From contig CACZUZ010000021.1 in assembly GCA_902784465.1 (NCBI GenBank), forward strand, positions 20,357-84,356: a DNA stretch of 64,000 nucleotides, given 5' to 3'. Shown one piece after another: positions 44,970 through 54,900 of this stretch. The translations under genes and the position numbers were made by a program. The notes under the pieces are model-generated. The model was not told the origin of the DNA. It worked only from the letters and a program-made list of their open reading frames with translations, and made no database searches. Numbering within the stretch: position 1 is the stretch's first letter; every line of letters begins with the position of its first letter. This DNA is from an uncultured Bacteroidota bacterium (GTDB lineage Bacteria > Bacteroidota > Bacteroidia > Bacteroidales > P3).

Positions 44970-46114
44970 TGCTTCTTTTTCCTACGTAACGCGAACAAGG
45001 TCAAAAAAGTATTTGCAATCAGAAAATAAAATTCAAAAAAAGGTGAAAAAAATTGTATCTTTTTGATTTCAAACTTCTTAGCAAGAGACAAAGAGCACAC
45101 TATTTGCCATAAGAATTTCAGAAGAAGCACTCCCAGCAATATCTGCCACGGAAATACCTGCCCTAAAAACAGGAATACCACAGACACAATGAAAAGCAGT
45201 TGCGACAAGGGATATATCAACAGCATCAGCCTGTCTTTCAGTCCGTAATATCTGCGTGTACAAAGACGATGAACTCTATCCTGATGCCACGTCACGAATG
45301 AGTGTCGCGCCTCACTGTACACTGCTGCGTCACCACTCAAAACCAATGCACTGTTACGGCTATTGGCGTTCTGGTTGACAAAGAGGTCATCAGCCCCGTC
45401 GGATATGCTGTAATGGCTGATAAAGCCACCCTGCTTGAAGAAGAAATCGCGACGGTACGACAGGTTTCGCCCAGTGGCGGTAAAGGGGTTCCCCAACATC
45501 GCTGCCCCGAGATAAGAGGCATTGTAGGTCATGTTCTCATATTGCTGGAACGCGCCCAGCAGCTTGCCATTGCCTTTCACAACATTGTAGCCAATAACGA
45601 CCTGTGTGCCACCGCTAAATCCCTGCATCATGCGGCTAATCCAGTCGAATGTGCGCGGCGTGCTCTCCGCCTCGGTGAGCAATACCACATCCTTGGTGGA
45701 CGACTTGATGCCTATCGAGAGGGGATATTTCCTGCCCTGGAACATATTGACGTCATTCTTCAAGGTGATGGGCTTCAGATTATGGTAGTTCTCAGCACAA
45801 ACCCTAAGCACAAACTGAGTGTCGTCGGTAGAAGTGTAGTTAACAACAACGACCTCAAAGTCAGGATAATCTTGCTCCAAAAGATATGGCAGGCTCTTTT
45901 TCAGGAACTCAGCCTCGTTGTGGACAACCATCACCACCGATACCGAGGGCTTATGGGCTGCCACCGAGCCTTGACGGCTCACGACATCCTTTTTGCATCG
46001 CCCCACACGAAGCCACGTAAGCCCATAATAAAGGCATAACACCAAAAAAGACAACACTAGCACAGCAAGCAAAACTAGTGTGTATGTGCTGTTTAACACA
46101 TTTTCAAAATTCAT
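44960..46114 (-). CDS. Membrane GT2-family glycosyltransferase
   Basis: This 384-residue protein has an N-terminal membrane helix (about residues 10-35), a GT-A glycosyltransferase domain starting at VSVVMVVHNEAEFLKKSLPYLLEQ and containing TEAES and QQYENMTYN, and two C-terminal membrane segments (about 300-380). It resembles cytoplasmic-facing processive or lipid-linked GT2 enzymes; sugar and acceptor are unknown. Its stop lies inside the start of the sigma-factor gene, so the three genes form a tightly coupled operon. A TAnnTTTG box precedes it, divergent from tgt. Confidence 0.85.
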   Translation of the reverse strand: MNFENVLNSTYTLVLLAVLVLSFLVLCLYYGLTWLRVGRCKKDVVSRQGSVAAHKPSVSVVMVVHNEAEFLKKSLPYLLEQDYPDFEVVVVNYTSTDDTQFVLRVCAENYHNLKPITLKNDVNMFQGRKYPLSIGIKSSTKDVVLLTEAESTPRTFDWISRMMQGFSGGTQVVIGYNVVKGNGKLLGAFQQYENMTYNASYLGAAMLGNPFTATGRNLSYRRDFFFKQGGFISHYSISDGADDLFVNQNANSRNSALVLSGDAAVYSEARHSFVTWHQDRVHRLCTRRYYGLKDRLMLLIYPLSQLLFIVSVVFLFLGQVFPWQILLGVLLLKFLWQIVCSLSLAKKFEIKKIQFFSPFFEFYFLIANTFLTLFALRRKKKQWR

Positions 46115-46135
46115 TTTCTTTACTTTTTGATTTTA

Positions 46136-46143
46136 CAAAATTA
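46136..46143 (-). promoter_or_regulatory. -7 box of the GT2-sigma-OMP operon
   Basis: The minus strand reads TAATTTTG, an exact TAnnTTTG match, 22 nt before the GT2 ATG. It lies within 30 bp of the oppositely directed tgt box, so the two promoters are back to back. Confidence 0.55.
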
Positions 46144-46165
46144 GTCGTTATTTGTAAAATATTTG

Positions 46166-46173
46166 TAACTTTG
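46166..46173 (+). promoter_or_regulatory. tgt: -7 box of tgt
   Basis: TAACTTTG matches TAnnTTTG. The leader of about 95 nt to the ATG contains GATTTGTT-type repeats at 46219-46240. Confidence 0.55.
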
Positions 46174-46270
46174 CATTTTATTTTAAAAACAATTTATCAA
46201 CAGTTCGAGTGTTAAGGAGTTGATTTGTTGATTTGTTGAACGATTTATTTAATATTGTACACATATTTAA

Positions 46271-47419
46271 ATGCAAAATACCGAGCCGTTCAAATTCACT
46301 ATTGAAAAGGCAGACACCATGACCAATGCGCGTGCTGCCACACTGCATACCGACCACGGCGACATACCCACGCCCATCTTCATGCCCGTAGGCACCGCCG
46401 GCAGCGTCAAGGCTGTGCACCAATCCGAGTTACGCAACGACATCAACGCCAAAATCATACTCGGCAACACCTACCACCTCTACCTGCGCCCTGGCATGGA
46501 GACCCTCGTGGCTGCTGGAGGACTACACCGCTTCATGAACTGGGAACGCCCCATCCTCACCGACAGCGGCGGTTTCCAAGTCTTCTCGCTTGCCGCCAGC
46601 CGCAAGATCAAAGAAGAGGGCTGTACATTCAAGTCGCATATCGACGGCAGCCGCCACACCTTCACGCCTGAGAATGTCATCGAAATACAGCGACAAATAG
46701 GCAGCGACATCATGATGGCCTTCGACGAATGCCCACCTGGCGAGTCGCCCTACGACTATGCCAAGAAGTCGATGGAGCTGACCCACCGCTGGATGGATCG
46801 TTGCGTGAAACGCTACAACGAGACCGAGCCCCTGTACGGACACCGTCAGGCTCTCTTCCCCATCGTGCAGGGATGCAAGTACCCCGACCTGCGTACACGC
46901 AGCGCACACCATGCCGCCGAGAAAAACGCCTACGGCTACGCCATCGGTGGCCTCGCCGTCGGAGAGCCCACAGAGGTGATGTACCAGATGATAGAGGTCG
47001 TCAACGAGATACTTCCCAAAGAGCGTCCCCGCTACCTCATGGGCGTGGGCACCCCTGCCAACCTGCTCGAAGCCATCGAGCGTGGCGTCGACATGTTCGA
47101 CTGCGTGATGCCCACCCGCAACGGTCGCAACGGTATGCTCTTCACCTGGAACGGCACCGTCAACATCAAGAACAAGAAATGGGAGCACTGCTTCGAACCC
47201 ATCGACCCCACCTCGCCGGCCGAAGCCGACCGCGTCTATACCTACGCCTACCTGCACCACCTCATCAAGGCCGAGGAACTGCTCGGCCTTCAGATAGCAT
47301 CCATCCACAACCTCACCTTCTACCTCACCCTCGTCGGCACAGCACGCCAACATATACTGGCCGGCGACTTCGCCTCCTGGAAAGCCTCAGTGATAGGCAA
47401 CCTGATGCGGAGGGTCTGA
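46271..47419 (+). CDS. tgt: Queuine tRNA-ribosyltransferase
   Basis: The enzyme replaces G34 of certain tRNAs with a queuine precursor. It is 382 residues. The nucleophilic and general-base aspartates are in ILTDSGGFQVFS (Asp98) and FDCVMPTRNGRNG. The zinc site of E. coli-type enzymes (CxCxxC then His) is not present: the equivalent region reads VYTYAYLHHLIKAEELLG, with no cysteines, though the His of IASIHNL remains. From memory this cysteine loss is shared by other Bacteroidetes enzymes. It has its own promoter and a following repeat array. Confidence 0.95.
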   Translation: MQNTEPFKFTIEKADTMTNARAATLHTDHGDIPTPIFMPVGTAGSVKAVHQSELRNDINAKIILGNTYHLYLRPGMETLVAAGGLHRFMNWERPILTDSGGFQVFSLAASRKIKEEGCTFKSHIDGSRHTFTPENVIEIQRQIGSDIMMAFDECPPGESPYDYAKKSMELTHRWMDRCVKRYNETEPLYGHRQALFPIVQGCKYPDLRTRSAHHAAEKNAYGYAIGGLAVGEPTEVMYQMIEVVNEILPKERPRYLMGVGTPANLLEAIERGVDMFDCVMPTRNGRNGMLFTWNGTVNIKNKKWEHCFEPIDPTSPAEADRVYTYAYLHHLIKAEELLGLQIASIHNLTFYLTLVGTARQHILAGDFASWKASVIGNLMRRV

Positions 47420-47427
47420 GGAGAAGG

Positions 47428-47529
47428 CGTTATAACGGAATGACGTTATAACGTTATAACGAGGCCTCGGAATAACGAAATAACGTTATAACGTTATAAC
47501 GAAAAAAAATCAACGAAAAAATCAACGAA
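47428..47529 (+). repeat. Octamer array (CGTTATAA/CGNNATAA) and CGAAAAAATCAA units after tgt
   Basis: Starting 9 nt after the tgt stop, CGTTATAA, CGGAATGA, CGTTATAA, CGTTATAA, then (after CGAGGCCT) CGGAATAA, CGAAATAA, CGTTATAA, CGTTATAA, then longer units CGAAAAAAAATCAA and CGAAAAAATCAA. CGTTATAACG is its own inverted repeat. The same unit recurs at 57482-57512. Confidence 0.85.
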
Positions 47530-47568
47530 AAAAAAGAAAAAAATAAAAACAAAAAAAATAAAACCTCA

Positions 47569-49674
47569 ATGAAAAAAACAATTATCGCATTGGCTTCGCT
47601 GGCACTCGTATGCGCCTGCCACAAGCAAGCACCCGAAGAAACCTCATCGAAGGTCATCGGAAAACCTGAAATTCAAATCAACAATGGCCAGTTCACGCCC
47701 GACGTGATGTGGGCTCTGGGCAAGATGGGCGAATATGCCGTCTCGCCCGATGGCAGCAAGCTGGCCTACACCCTCACCTACTACGACATGCAGGAGAACA
47801 AGGGCAACGCCGAGCTCTACGTCATGCCCACCTCCGGCGGCGAGGCCACACGCCTCACCAATACCGCCAGCAGCGAGTTCAACCCAGTATGGAAAGATGA
47901 CAACACGCTGCTTTTCTGCCGCGAAAACGAGATTCGCAGCGTCGATGTCAAAAACAACCAGGAGAACGCAGTCACCACTTTTGAAACCTTCATCGAAGGC
48001 TTCAAGCTCTCGCCCGACGGCAAGCAGGTGATCTTCATCGCCGACCTCCCCGTGAAGCATGCCAACGACGTGGCACCCCTCTTCGATGGCCTCGACAAGA
48101 CCACCGGTCGCATCAACGAAGACCTCATGTACCGCCATTGGGACCAGTGGGTTGACGAATACCCGCAGATATTCCTCGCCGACCTTACGCCCACCATCGA
48201 CATGAAGGATGCCGTCGCCATCGTCGACAGCACTTTTGAGTGTCCCATGCGTCCCTGGGGCGGCATTGAGCAGTTCAACTTCTCGCCCGACGGCAAGCAG
48301 ATTGTCTACACCTGCCGCAAGAAAACCGGCAAGGACTATGCCATGAGCACCAACAGCGACATCTACCTCTACGACATCGCTTCCAAGAGCACCAAGAACA
48401 TCAGCGAGGGCATCATGGGCTACGACCAGAACCCCGTCTTCAGCAACGACGGCTCCAAGATAGCATGGGAGAGCATGGAGCGTGACGGCTACGAGAGCGA
48501 CAAGCTCCGCCTGATGGTCTACGACATAGCCAATGGCACACGCACCGACTACACCGAGGGCTTCGACTACGGCGTGAGCGGCATCACATGGACCAGCGAC
48601 GACAAGGAGATGCTTGCCGTTGTGATGTATCGCGGCATGAACGAAATCTTCGCCTTCAACACCGCCGACAAGAGCATCCGCCAGATCAGCCACGGCTACC
48701 ATGACGTGAACGGCTTCCAGCTCTGTGGCGACAAAATCTACGCCAACCAAGTCAGCATCTCCTACCCCGCCACCATCTACGCCTACAACCTCAGCGACGA
48801 CAAGAAAGAGGGTACCAAGCTCACCACCTTCAACGACGAAGTCCTCTCGCAGGTACGCATGGGCAAGGTCGAGGAGCACTGGATCAAGAGCAGCGACGGA
48901 CAGGACATGCTCACATGGCTCATCTACCCCTACGACTACGACAGCACCAAGGTATACCCTGCCCTGCTCTTCTGCGAAGGCGGTCCCCAGACCATGGTCA
49001 GCCAGTTCTGGAGCACACGCTGGAACTTCCAGGTCATGAGCGGTGCCGGCTACTTCGTCATCGCCCCCAACCGCCACGGTGTCCCTGGCTTCGGCACCAA
49101 GTGGTGTGAGGAAATCAGTGGCGACTATGGCGGACTCTGCATGAATGACTACATGATTGCAACCGACTATTTTGCCGACAATATGAAGCAGATTGACCGC
49201 GAGCGCATAGGTGCCTGCGGCGCCAGCTTCGGCGGATACAGCGTCTACTGGCTCGCCGGACACAACTACGGCGTGAAAGGCTACAACGAGGGTCGCCGCT
49301 TCAAGGCCTTCCTTGCCCACAACGGCATGTTCAACTTCGAACAACAGTGCCTCGAGACCGAAGAGCTGTGGTTCACCAACTGGGACCTCGGCGGCCCCTA
49401 CTGGGCTAATACCCCCCAAACCAAGAAGAGCTACAGCAACTCGCCGCACCTCTTTGTCGACAAGTGGAACACCCCCATCTGCGTAGTCCACAGCGAGTTC
49501 GACTTCCGTATCGTCGCCAGCCAGGGCATGGCAGCCTACAATGCCGCCAAAATCCGCGGACTCGATGCCCGCTACCTCTACTTCCCCGACGAGACCCACT
49601 GGGTACTGCATCCCCAGAACAGCCTCCTCTGGCACCGCAACTTCATCGACTGGTTCAACAAAAAACTGAAGTAG
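47569..49674 (+). CDS. Lipoprotein S9-family prolyl oligopeptidase (DPP-like)
   Basis: This 701-residue protein starts with a lipoprotein signal (MKKTIIALASLALVCAC, Cys17). Residues about 30-430 contain WD-like beta-propeller repeats such as NFSPDGKQIVYTC. The C-terminal alpha/beta-hydrolase domain has the nucleophile elbow GACGASFGGYSVYW, an Asp in SEFDFRI and His in PDETHWV. S9 peptidases cleave oligopeptides after Pro or similar residues; in oral and gut Bacteroidetes the DPP5-type members release dipeptides in the periplasm or at the surface. The propeller gate limits substrates to short peptides. The specificity is a family inference. Confidence 0.9.
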   Translation: MKKTIIALASLALVCACHKQAPEETSSKVIGKPEIQINNGQFTPDVMWALGKMGEYAVSPDGSKLAYTLTYYDMQENKGNAELYVMPTSGGEATRLTNTASSEFNPVWKDDNTLLFCRENEIRSVDVKNNQENAVTTFETFIEGFKLSPDGKQVIFIADLPVKHANDVAPLFDGLDKTTGRINEDLMYRHWDQWVDEYPQIFLADLTPTIDMKDAVAIVDSTFECPMRPWGGIEQFNFSPDGKQIVYTCRKKTGKDYAMSTNSDIYLYDIASKSTKNISEGIMGYDQNPVFSNDGSKIAWESMERDGYESDKLRLMVYDIANGTRTDYTEGFDYGVSGITWTSDDKEMLAVVMYRGMNEIFAFNTADKSIRQISHGYHDVNGFQLCGDKIYANQVSISYPATIYAYNLSDDKKEGTKLTTFNDEVLSQVRMGKVEEHWIKSSDGQDMLTWLIYPYDYDSTKVYPALLFCEGGPQTMVSQFWSTRWNFQVMSGAGYFVIAPNRHGVPGFGTKWCEEISGDYGGLCMNDYMIATDYFADNMKQIDRERIGACGASFGGYSVYWLAGHNYGVKGYNEGRRFKAFLAHNGMFNFEQQCLETEELWFTNWDLGGPYWANTPQTKKSYSNSPHLFVDKWNTPICVVHSEFDFRIVASQGMAAYNAAKIRGLDARYLYFPDETHWVLHPQNSLLWHRNFIDWFNKKLK

Positions 49675-49714
49675 TGAATTGTGAATCGTGAATTGTGAAT
49701 TGTGAATTGTGAAG
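49674..49714 (+). repeat. 7-bp array (TGAATTG) starting at the S9 stop codon
   Basis: Directly after TAG (49672-49674) come TGAATTG, TGAATCG, TGAATTG, TGAATTG, TGAATTG and TGAAGC: five to six 7-bp units in tandem. The stop codon is 0 nt from the first unit. Confidence 0.9.
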
Positions 49715-49757
49715 CTGTATTCAACATCAATCATACGAAACAAATAATAATAAACAG

Positions 49758-50351
49758 ATGAACCTCATCAGATGCAACCATTGCGGTCGCCCATTCTATG
49801 ACAGCGAAAAGGCATGCCCCTTCTGTGGGCATGCCTCCACCCTGTCGGTCAACAACCGCGTCACCAAAGCCATCAGCGACCCCAAATCGCATAAACTCAT
49901 GGAAGACTTCTTCGCCGGCAACCTGCAACACCCCGACATCCGTACCGCCGATGCCGTCCCCGTCACCAAGACAGTGGAACCCGAGGTAAAAGCCAGTCCT
50001 GTAGCCGAAGCGCAACCGGCATCAGAACCTGAACCTACAGCAGAACCCGAACCCATCAACGAGCCCGAGCCTGTCGCCGCCACGCAGCCTGTCGCTGAGC
50101 CAGAAGCCGTACAGCCATCGGAAGCCGTGCTCGACCGTGCCGACTCCATAGCTGCCATCACCGCCGACGCTCCCCTCAACAAAGAGGAGGCACACGACGA
50201 ACAACCCGACGAACTGGAAACCACGCTCCCACGCAAGAAACGCCACGGCTGGATTTGGATTATCATCCTCGTCATCATCCTCGCCCTCGCCGCCGCCGTC
50301 TACCTCAAGTGGGACCTTGTCTACAGCAAAATCTCATCTATCATCAACTAA
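49758..50351 (+). CDS. Zinc-ribbon membrane protein with a Pro/Glu-rich linker
   Basis: This 197-residue protein opens with a zinc ribbon (CNHCGRPFYD...CPFCG, four Cys in residues 1-23). A long linker from about 70 to 150 is rich in Pro, Glu and Ala (PEPTAEPEP, EPEPVAATQP), and a hydrophobic C-terminal anchor follows a basic KKRH (residues about 160-190). This layout is typical of a cytoplasmic metal-binding head tethered by a flexible arm to the membrane. The partner is unknown. It lies 83 bp after the S9 gene, separated by the 7-bp array, and ends at a terminator. Confidence 0.7.
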   Translation: MNLIRCNHCGRPFYDSEKACPFCGHASTLSVNNRVTKAISDPKSHKLMEDFFAGNLQHPDIRTADAVPVTKTVEPEVKASPVAEAQPASEPEPTAEPEPINEPEPVAATQPVAEPEAVQPSEAVLDRADSIAAITADAPLNKEEAHDEQPDELETTLPRKKRHGWIWIIILVIILALAAAVYLKWDLVYSKISSIIN

Positions 50352-50356
50352 TCTTT

Positions 50357-50380
50357 AGGGGCGTACTCCTTGTACGCCCT
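50357..50380 (+). terminator. Hairpin after the zinc-ribbon gene
   Basis: AGGGGCGTAC and GTACGCCCT form a stem of about 9 bp with one bulged G and a 5-nt loop; followed by CTCATTCC, so the U tract is poor. It lies 6 nt after the zinc-ribbon stop codon. Confidence 0.5.
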
Positions 50381-50429
50381 CTCATTCCTATCCACTTATC
50401 CATCACTCTTTTAGCATTTGAAAACCATT

Positions 50430-51866
50430 ATGAAAAGAGTAATCCTCATTTTCCTTTTGCTGCCCATCATCGCCATGGCTCAAAGCAGCAGTCTGTCCAA
50501 TGACCAAAGCAAGCAACTTGTTGGCAAACTGGCAAAACTACTCCAAACATACGATACCCACTATGGATTCGACTTCGAGGCCGACTGCAATTTTGCCATC
50601 TTCACCGACACCAACAACTTGCAAGGCATCGTCGATCTGGACGGCAACGTGCTGCTACCCAACCGCTATCATATATACCGCCAGTATGGCACTTCACTTT
50701 TCCTTGTTGTCGGCGACACGACGATGGGGCTCATCGACAAGAACATGCGTTGGGTGCTACCCATGGAATACGACCGCGACATCGATTGCCTCGAATGTGT
50801 CGACATGTGTGACTTCTTTGGCAACGGCTACGCCTGTCTGCCCAAAGAGTGGACTTACGGTGCCGTCGACACCAATGGCAAAATCCTGGTCCCCTTCAAG
50901 TTCGACCAGCCCTTCGGCATCGACATGGACAACCGCTTACTCTTTTTCTTCAATGCCGAGGAGGAATCCGAAGTCATGACGGTCACCGACTTCGACGGCA
51001 ACAGAAAGATAGGGCCCTACCAATGGATAGACCGTTTCAGCGAAGGGCTGGCAGGCTTCCAGAAGAACGACATGTGCGGATTCGTCGACATGAAAGGCAA
51101 CATCGTCATTCCTGCCAAATATGACTTCACCGGATGGAAATTCGAAAACGGTACTGCTCTGGTAAACAAGGACGAGAAGCAGATGCTGATTGACAAGAAA
51201 GGCAATGTGAAACACCTTTTCGACGAAAGCTACGAAATTCAGAAGCCACTGTGGCAGAATACCATTTTTATCGTAAAGAGATACTCCGATATCAATTTCA
51301 GCCTTGATGGCGAATACGGTGTTGTGGACAGCAAGGGTAAGACGCTGGTGCCAATAGAGTACCAACAGTGCGGTATCATCAACGACAAGTATTTGGTCAT
51401 GTGCAAGGATTATGACTCGTGCGACATCTACGACCGCAAAGGAGCACTTATAGCCTCTTTCCAGAATGCAACAGTAGCCACTTATTTCAACTATGAAGAA
51501 AGCATATTTTCTGTATACAGCGACTACTCCACTGTAATGGAAGACTCTCTGTGGGGCATCGTCGACAGCAACTTCAACATCGTGCTTCCTTGCCGCTACA
51601 AGGAACTGAATTACATGGGAAACGGCTTTGCCAGAACCATCAACGACGACGGAAGCATCTCAGTCATCGACCTTTCAGGCAAAGTAATCATTCAAGGTCC
51701 CTACCAAGACATCTTCACCGTCAACGACCAGTTATTCAAGTTCTACGCCTACGACACCAAAAACTACGATAAAAAGATTGTCGGCTACGTCGACATCTTC
51801 GGGAACACCACCGCCACCGCAACCCAGACCGCCCAAATGAAAGCCTGGATAAAAGCAAAGAAATAA
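50430..51866 (+). CDS. WG-repeat secreted protein
   Basis: This 478-residue protein starts at the ATG at 50430, which gives a signal peptide (MKRVILIFLLLPIIAMAQ); the upstream TTG is not needed. At least five WG-type repeats follow, each a G-[FIVA]-[VI]-D-x-x-[GN] start with a P-x-[KER]-[YF] end: GLIDKNMRWVLPMEYD, GAVDTNGKILVPFKFD, GFVDMKGNIVIPAKYD, GVVDSKGKTLVPIEY and GIVDSNFNIVLPCRY. WG repeats form beta-rich, toroid-like modules in secreted and lipoprotein proteins of Bacteroidetes; their ligands are not known. It lies 78 bp after the zinc-ribbon gene and is convergent with the RecQ-UvrD gene. Confidence 0.85.
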   Translation: MKRVILIFLLLPIIAMAQSSSLSNDQSKQLVGKLAKLLQTYDTHYGFDFEADCNFAIFTDTNNLQGIVDLDGNVLLPNRYHIYRQYGTSLFLVVGDTTMGLIDKNMRWVLPMEYDRDIDCLECVDMCDFFGNGYACLPKEWTYGAVDTNGKILVPFKFDQPFGIDMDNRLLFFFNAEEESEVMTVTDFDGNRKIGPYQWIDRFSEGLAGFQKNDMCGFVDMKGNIVIPAKYDFTGWKFENGTALVNKDEKQMLIDKKGNVKHLFDESYEIQKPLWQNTIFIVKRYSDINFSLDGEYGVVDSKGKTLVPIEYQQCGIINDKYLVMCKDYDSCDIYDRKGALIASFQNATVATYFNYEESIFSVYSDYSTVMEDSLWGIVDSNFNIVLPCRYKELNYMGNGFARTINDDGSISVIDLSGKVIIQGPYQDIFTVNDQLFKFYAYDTKNYDKKIVGYVDIFGNTTATATQTAQMKAWIKAKK

Positions 51867-51902
51867 ACGGACTGTCAACACCCCCAACCCCTGGGAAGAG
51901 GA

Positions 51903-54900
51903 TTACGAGCCTGGTCTTGTGCCAGAGAGAACAACATTCACCAGGCAAACAGCATATTCTGTCTCGGAATTCACTGGTTTCCACGCCAATGTGTAGCTCA
52001 CTTTGGCACTGGCGACCTTGTATCCTTTACCTTTCCATTCATTCAACTTGGTTTTGCCCGACTCAGACAATGCGGCGATAGCCACACCCTGTCCGTTGTA
52101 AAAACAGCCGTTTTTATACTGCAGACTGTCACCACTTCTCAGGCGTAGCACACTCTCCTTGCGACCTTTGAAAAAGTCGAGCCATACGTCACGCATTCCC
52201 AACGCTATCGATATCGACGAATACTCGACTGGAGGTTTCGTGACGAGGAAGAGGTTCCGCTTCGCCCGAGTTAGTCCCACATAATAGGCCCGCATTTCAT
52301 TCACGTCCCAACCATCAGGCACAGACGACAAAAGGTAGACGGTATCGAACTCACGTCCCTTAGCCTTGTGTATCGTACTGACAAAGACCGACTTGTCATC
52401 GGCAGAAACAAAATCTTCTATGTTCGACTCAAAGATAAACTCTTGCAAGTCGCTACGGTAATAAGCCTTGTGGGTTTCCTCGAAATCAGCAAAGAAACGC
52501 TTCATGGCACCAAGCAAGCTGCTTGAACTGTATGTTTCCAGCGTGCGTCTTTTGGCCTCCTGCCACCTCTCTTTTGAAATTGTAGTCCACTCCTCTTCCC
52601 CTATCTGCTTAACAAAATAACGCACCTCAGCAAGGCTGCCAAAGCGGAATCCTCCCATCGACTGTGCAATGGTTGCATGCAGGCCGCGGCACTCCAATTC
52701 GTATGCCACCTGCATTGCTTCCTCGTTGGTGCGGGTAAGCAGGGCTGTGCTTCCTTCCACTTTTATCTCAGCCTCTGACAACGATTTCAACACAGCAACT
52801 TTGCCTTTCTGTCCCGTTGCCGACTGGATAAGTGTGGTCTTCATCCGTCCCGGAATCCGCTGCACAAAACGGTTGGCACACTCCACCACAGCACTCGACG
52901 ACCTGTAGTTGTCGGTCATCTCATACAATCTGGTCCCTTCTTGGTCTACAAGGGATTGCATATATCGGGAATCAGACCCACGGAAAGCATAGACATTCTG
53001 GTCGTCATCGCCGACGGCAATGACTCTCATCTCCTCGTTCTGACGCATCAGAGCCTGAACCAGCCGGAAGTCGTCGGCTCCCATGTCCTGCGCCTCGTCG
53101 ATAACCAGCACGCTCTTGGCTATCTTCGACTTTTCCACCTCGCCTTTTTCAATCATCTCGGCGGCATGAAGCACCACCTCTTTCGCCTCATCAAGGCTTC
53201 CCTGTTTGCCTATGAGGTCAAAGCTATAGGAATGGAAGGTCTTGATGTCCACATAATGGGCGGCATTGCCTACCAAATCGACGAGACGTTTCTTGAACTC
53301 GGTAGCGGCAGCACGCGAGAAGGTCAGCATCAACAGTTGCTCATGCTTCACATCTTCCAAAAGCAAGAGCGATGCGAGTTTGTGCACCAGCACCCTCGTC
53401 TTGCCACTTCCAGGTCCCGCAGCCACTACAATACATTTAGACTGTTTGTCGTCGATAATCTCACGCTGGCGGTTGGAGAGCTGACCGAAGAGTTTGTTGT
53501 ATTTGGCTGGCGTAATGTTCTGGTCTATTTGCACTCGCCTCTCTTCCTTGAAATAATGATTGATGAACCTGCGGAAATCCATCGTGAAGTAGTCGCTCAC
53601 GAAACGCAACGCCGCCTCGTAGTCGCTAACCATAAGGTTGGCATATTCTCCCACTATGTGTATCTGTCGGATGCGCTGCTTGTAGAATTCGTCCAACAGT
53701 CGGTAATGCTCTTTGCCATATCGCGTGCGACGGTCGGCAATACGGTCTATCTGCATAGTGTTGTAGATGACAATGAAGCCTCCTTCTATCTTCATGAGTT
53801 CCATCTTGGTGAGATACAGCAGTGCTTCCTCAATGTCTGCTATCGTAGGCTTCTCATATTCTGCGAACATCGTCTCTTGCCTACTGGCGATGAACTGTTG
53901 AAGTAGCTCCACTATGGATATATTTACCAATGTCAACTCTTTGGCGTTGTCTCGTTGGGGGCCAAGCGTATCCACAACAAAGCGGCAGATATCCATACGG
54001 CGTTCGAACCTTTCCATCGTCGTCTCTGCCGGTGCCTGCCGACGGAGGCTCACACTGTCGCTGTAGCTGTGTTCCTGCTTATAGACATAGCCCTTCAACG
54101 ACAAGAAATGCAGAAGCGTCCTTAGACGTTTGACATTCGAAAAGGACAATCCCGCCCTTTGCGCCTCCTCGTTCAGTTCCTTATAGCTTATCCTCTGCAC
54201 TTCATCTCCTATCCTCTGCAAAAGAAATTGCTCCATTTTCAACACCATATCGAGGTTGCGAAGGGTGGTTCCCCTGGAAATCCATACCTGCATGTCACGA
54301 CTGTCAGCCAACAAGCCTTCCTGCCGCATCAGGTTGACGTTCCTAATCACAGTCTCTTTGGTTAGCCCAAGGATGTCTGCCAGGTAATCGACACGGCTTT
54401 CCGCTTCTGCGCCACGACCTTCGGCTGTGGCATGTGCACTTATCAACGACTTGATGATACGTGCAGCCTCTTCGCGCGACTGTTCGTCGAAGAGACTGGA
54501 AGTCATCAACTTCTGACGTGCCTCTTCCATATTCTTCACCTTTATACCGGTGGCAAAGACATTGGGCGAATTGCTGCCACGCTGGATGAAACCGGCCTCT
54601 TCCAAAGCAGCTATTGCCGCCTTGACACGTGTCTCCAGGTCTTCCACTTCGTCACCCCATCCCGCCTGACGTGCTATGTCCAATGAAGAACAACTGACAT
54701 GGTCACGCTTGAGGGTTAGCTCCTTGACAGCTTTCCACACTTGTTGTATTTCACTGATACTTAACTTAGTCTGATTGAGAAGAATAAAATGCTTGTCGAG
54801 GTCGTTGTCAGCATACAACACAAAGCACTCGGCCTGCATCTGTGGGTCACGTCCAGCTCTCCCTGCTTCCTGGACATAGTTCTCCAGCGAGTCACTGATA

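Noticed and set aside
47644-49743. A 699-residue open frame on the minus strand
   Set aside because: It is antisense to the S9 peptidase, which has signal peptide, propeller and catalytic motifs. The antisense protein is Val/Glu/Gly-rich with no recognisable domain, a known artefact of GC-rich third positions.
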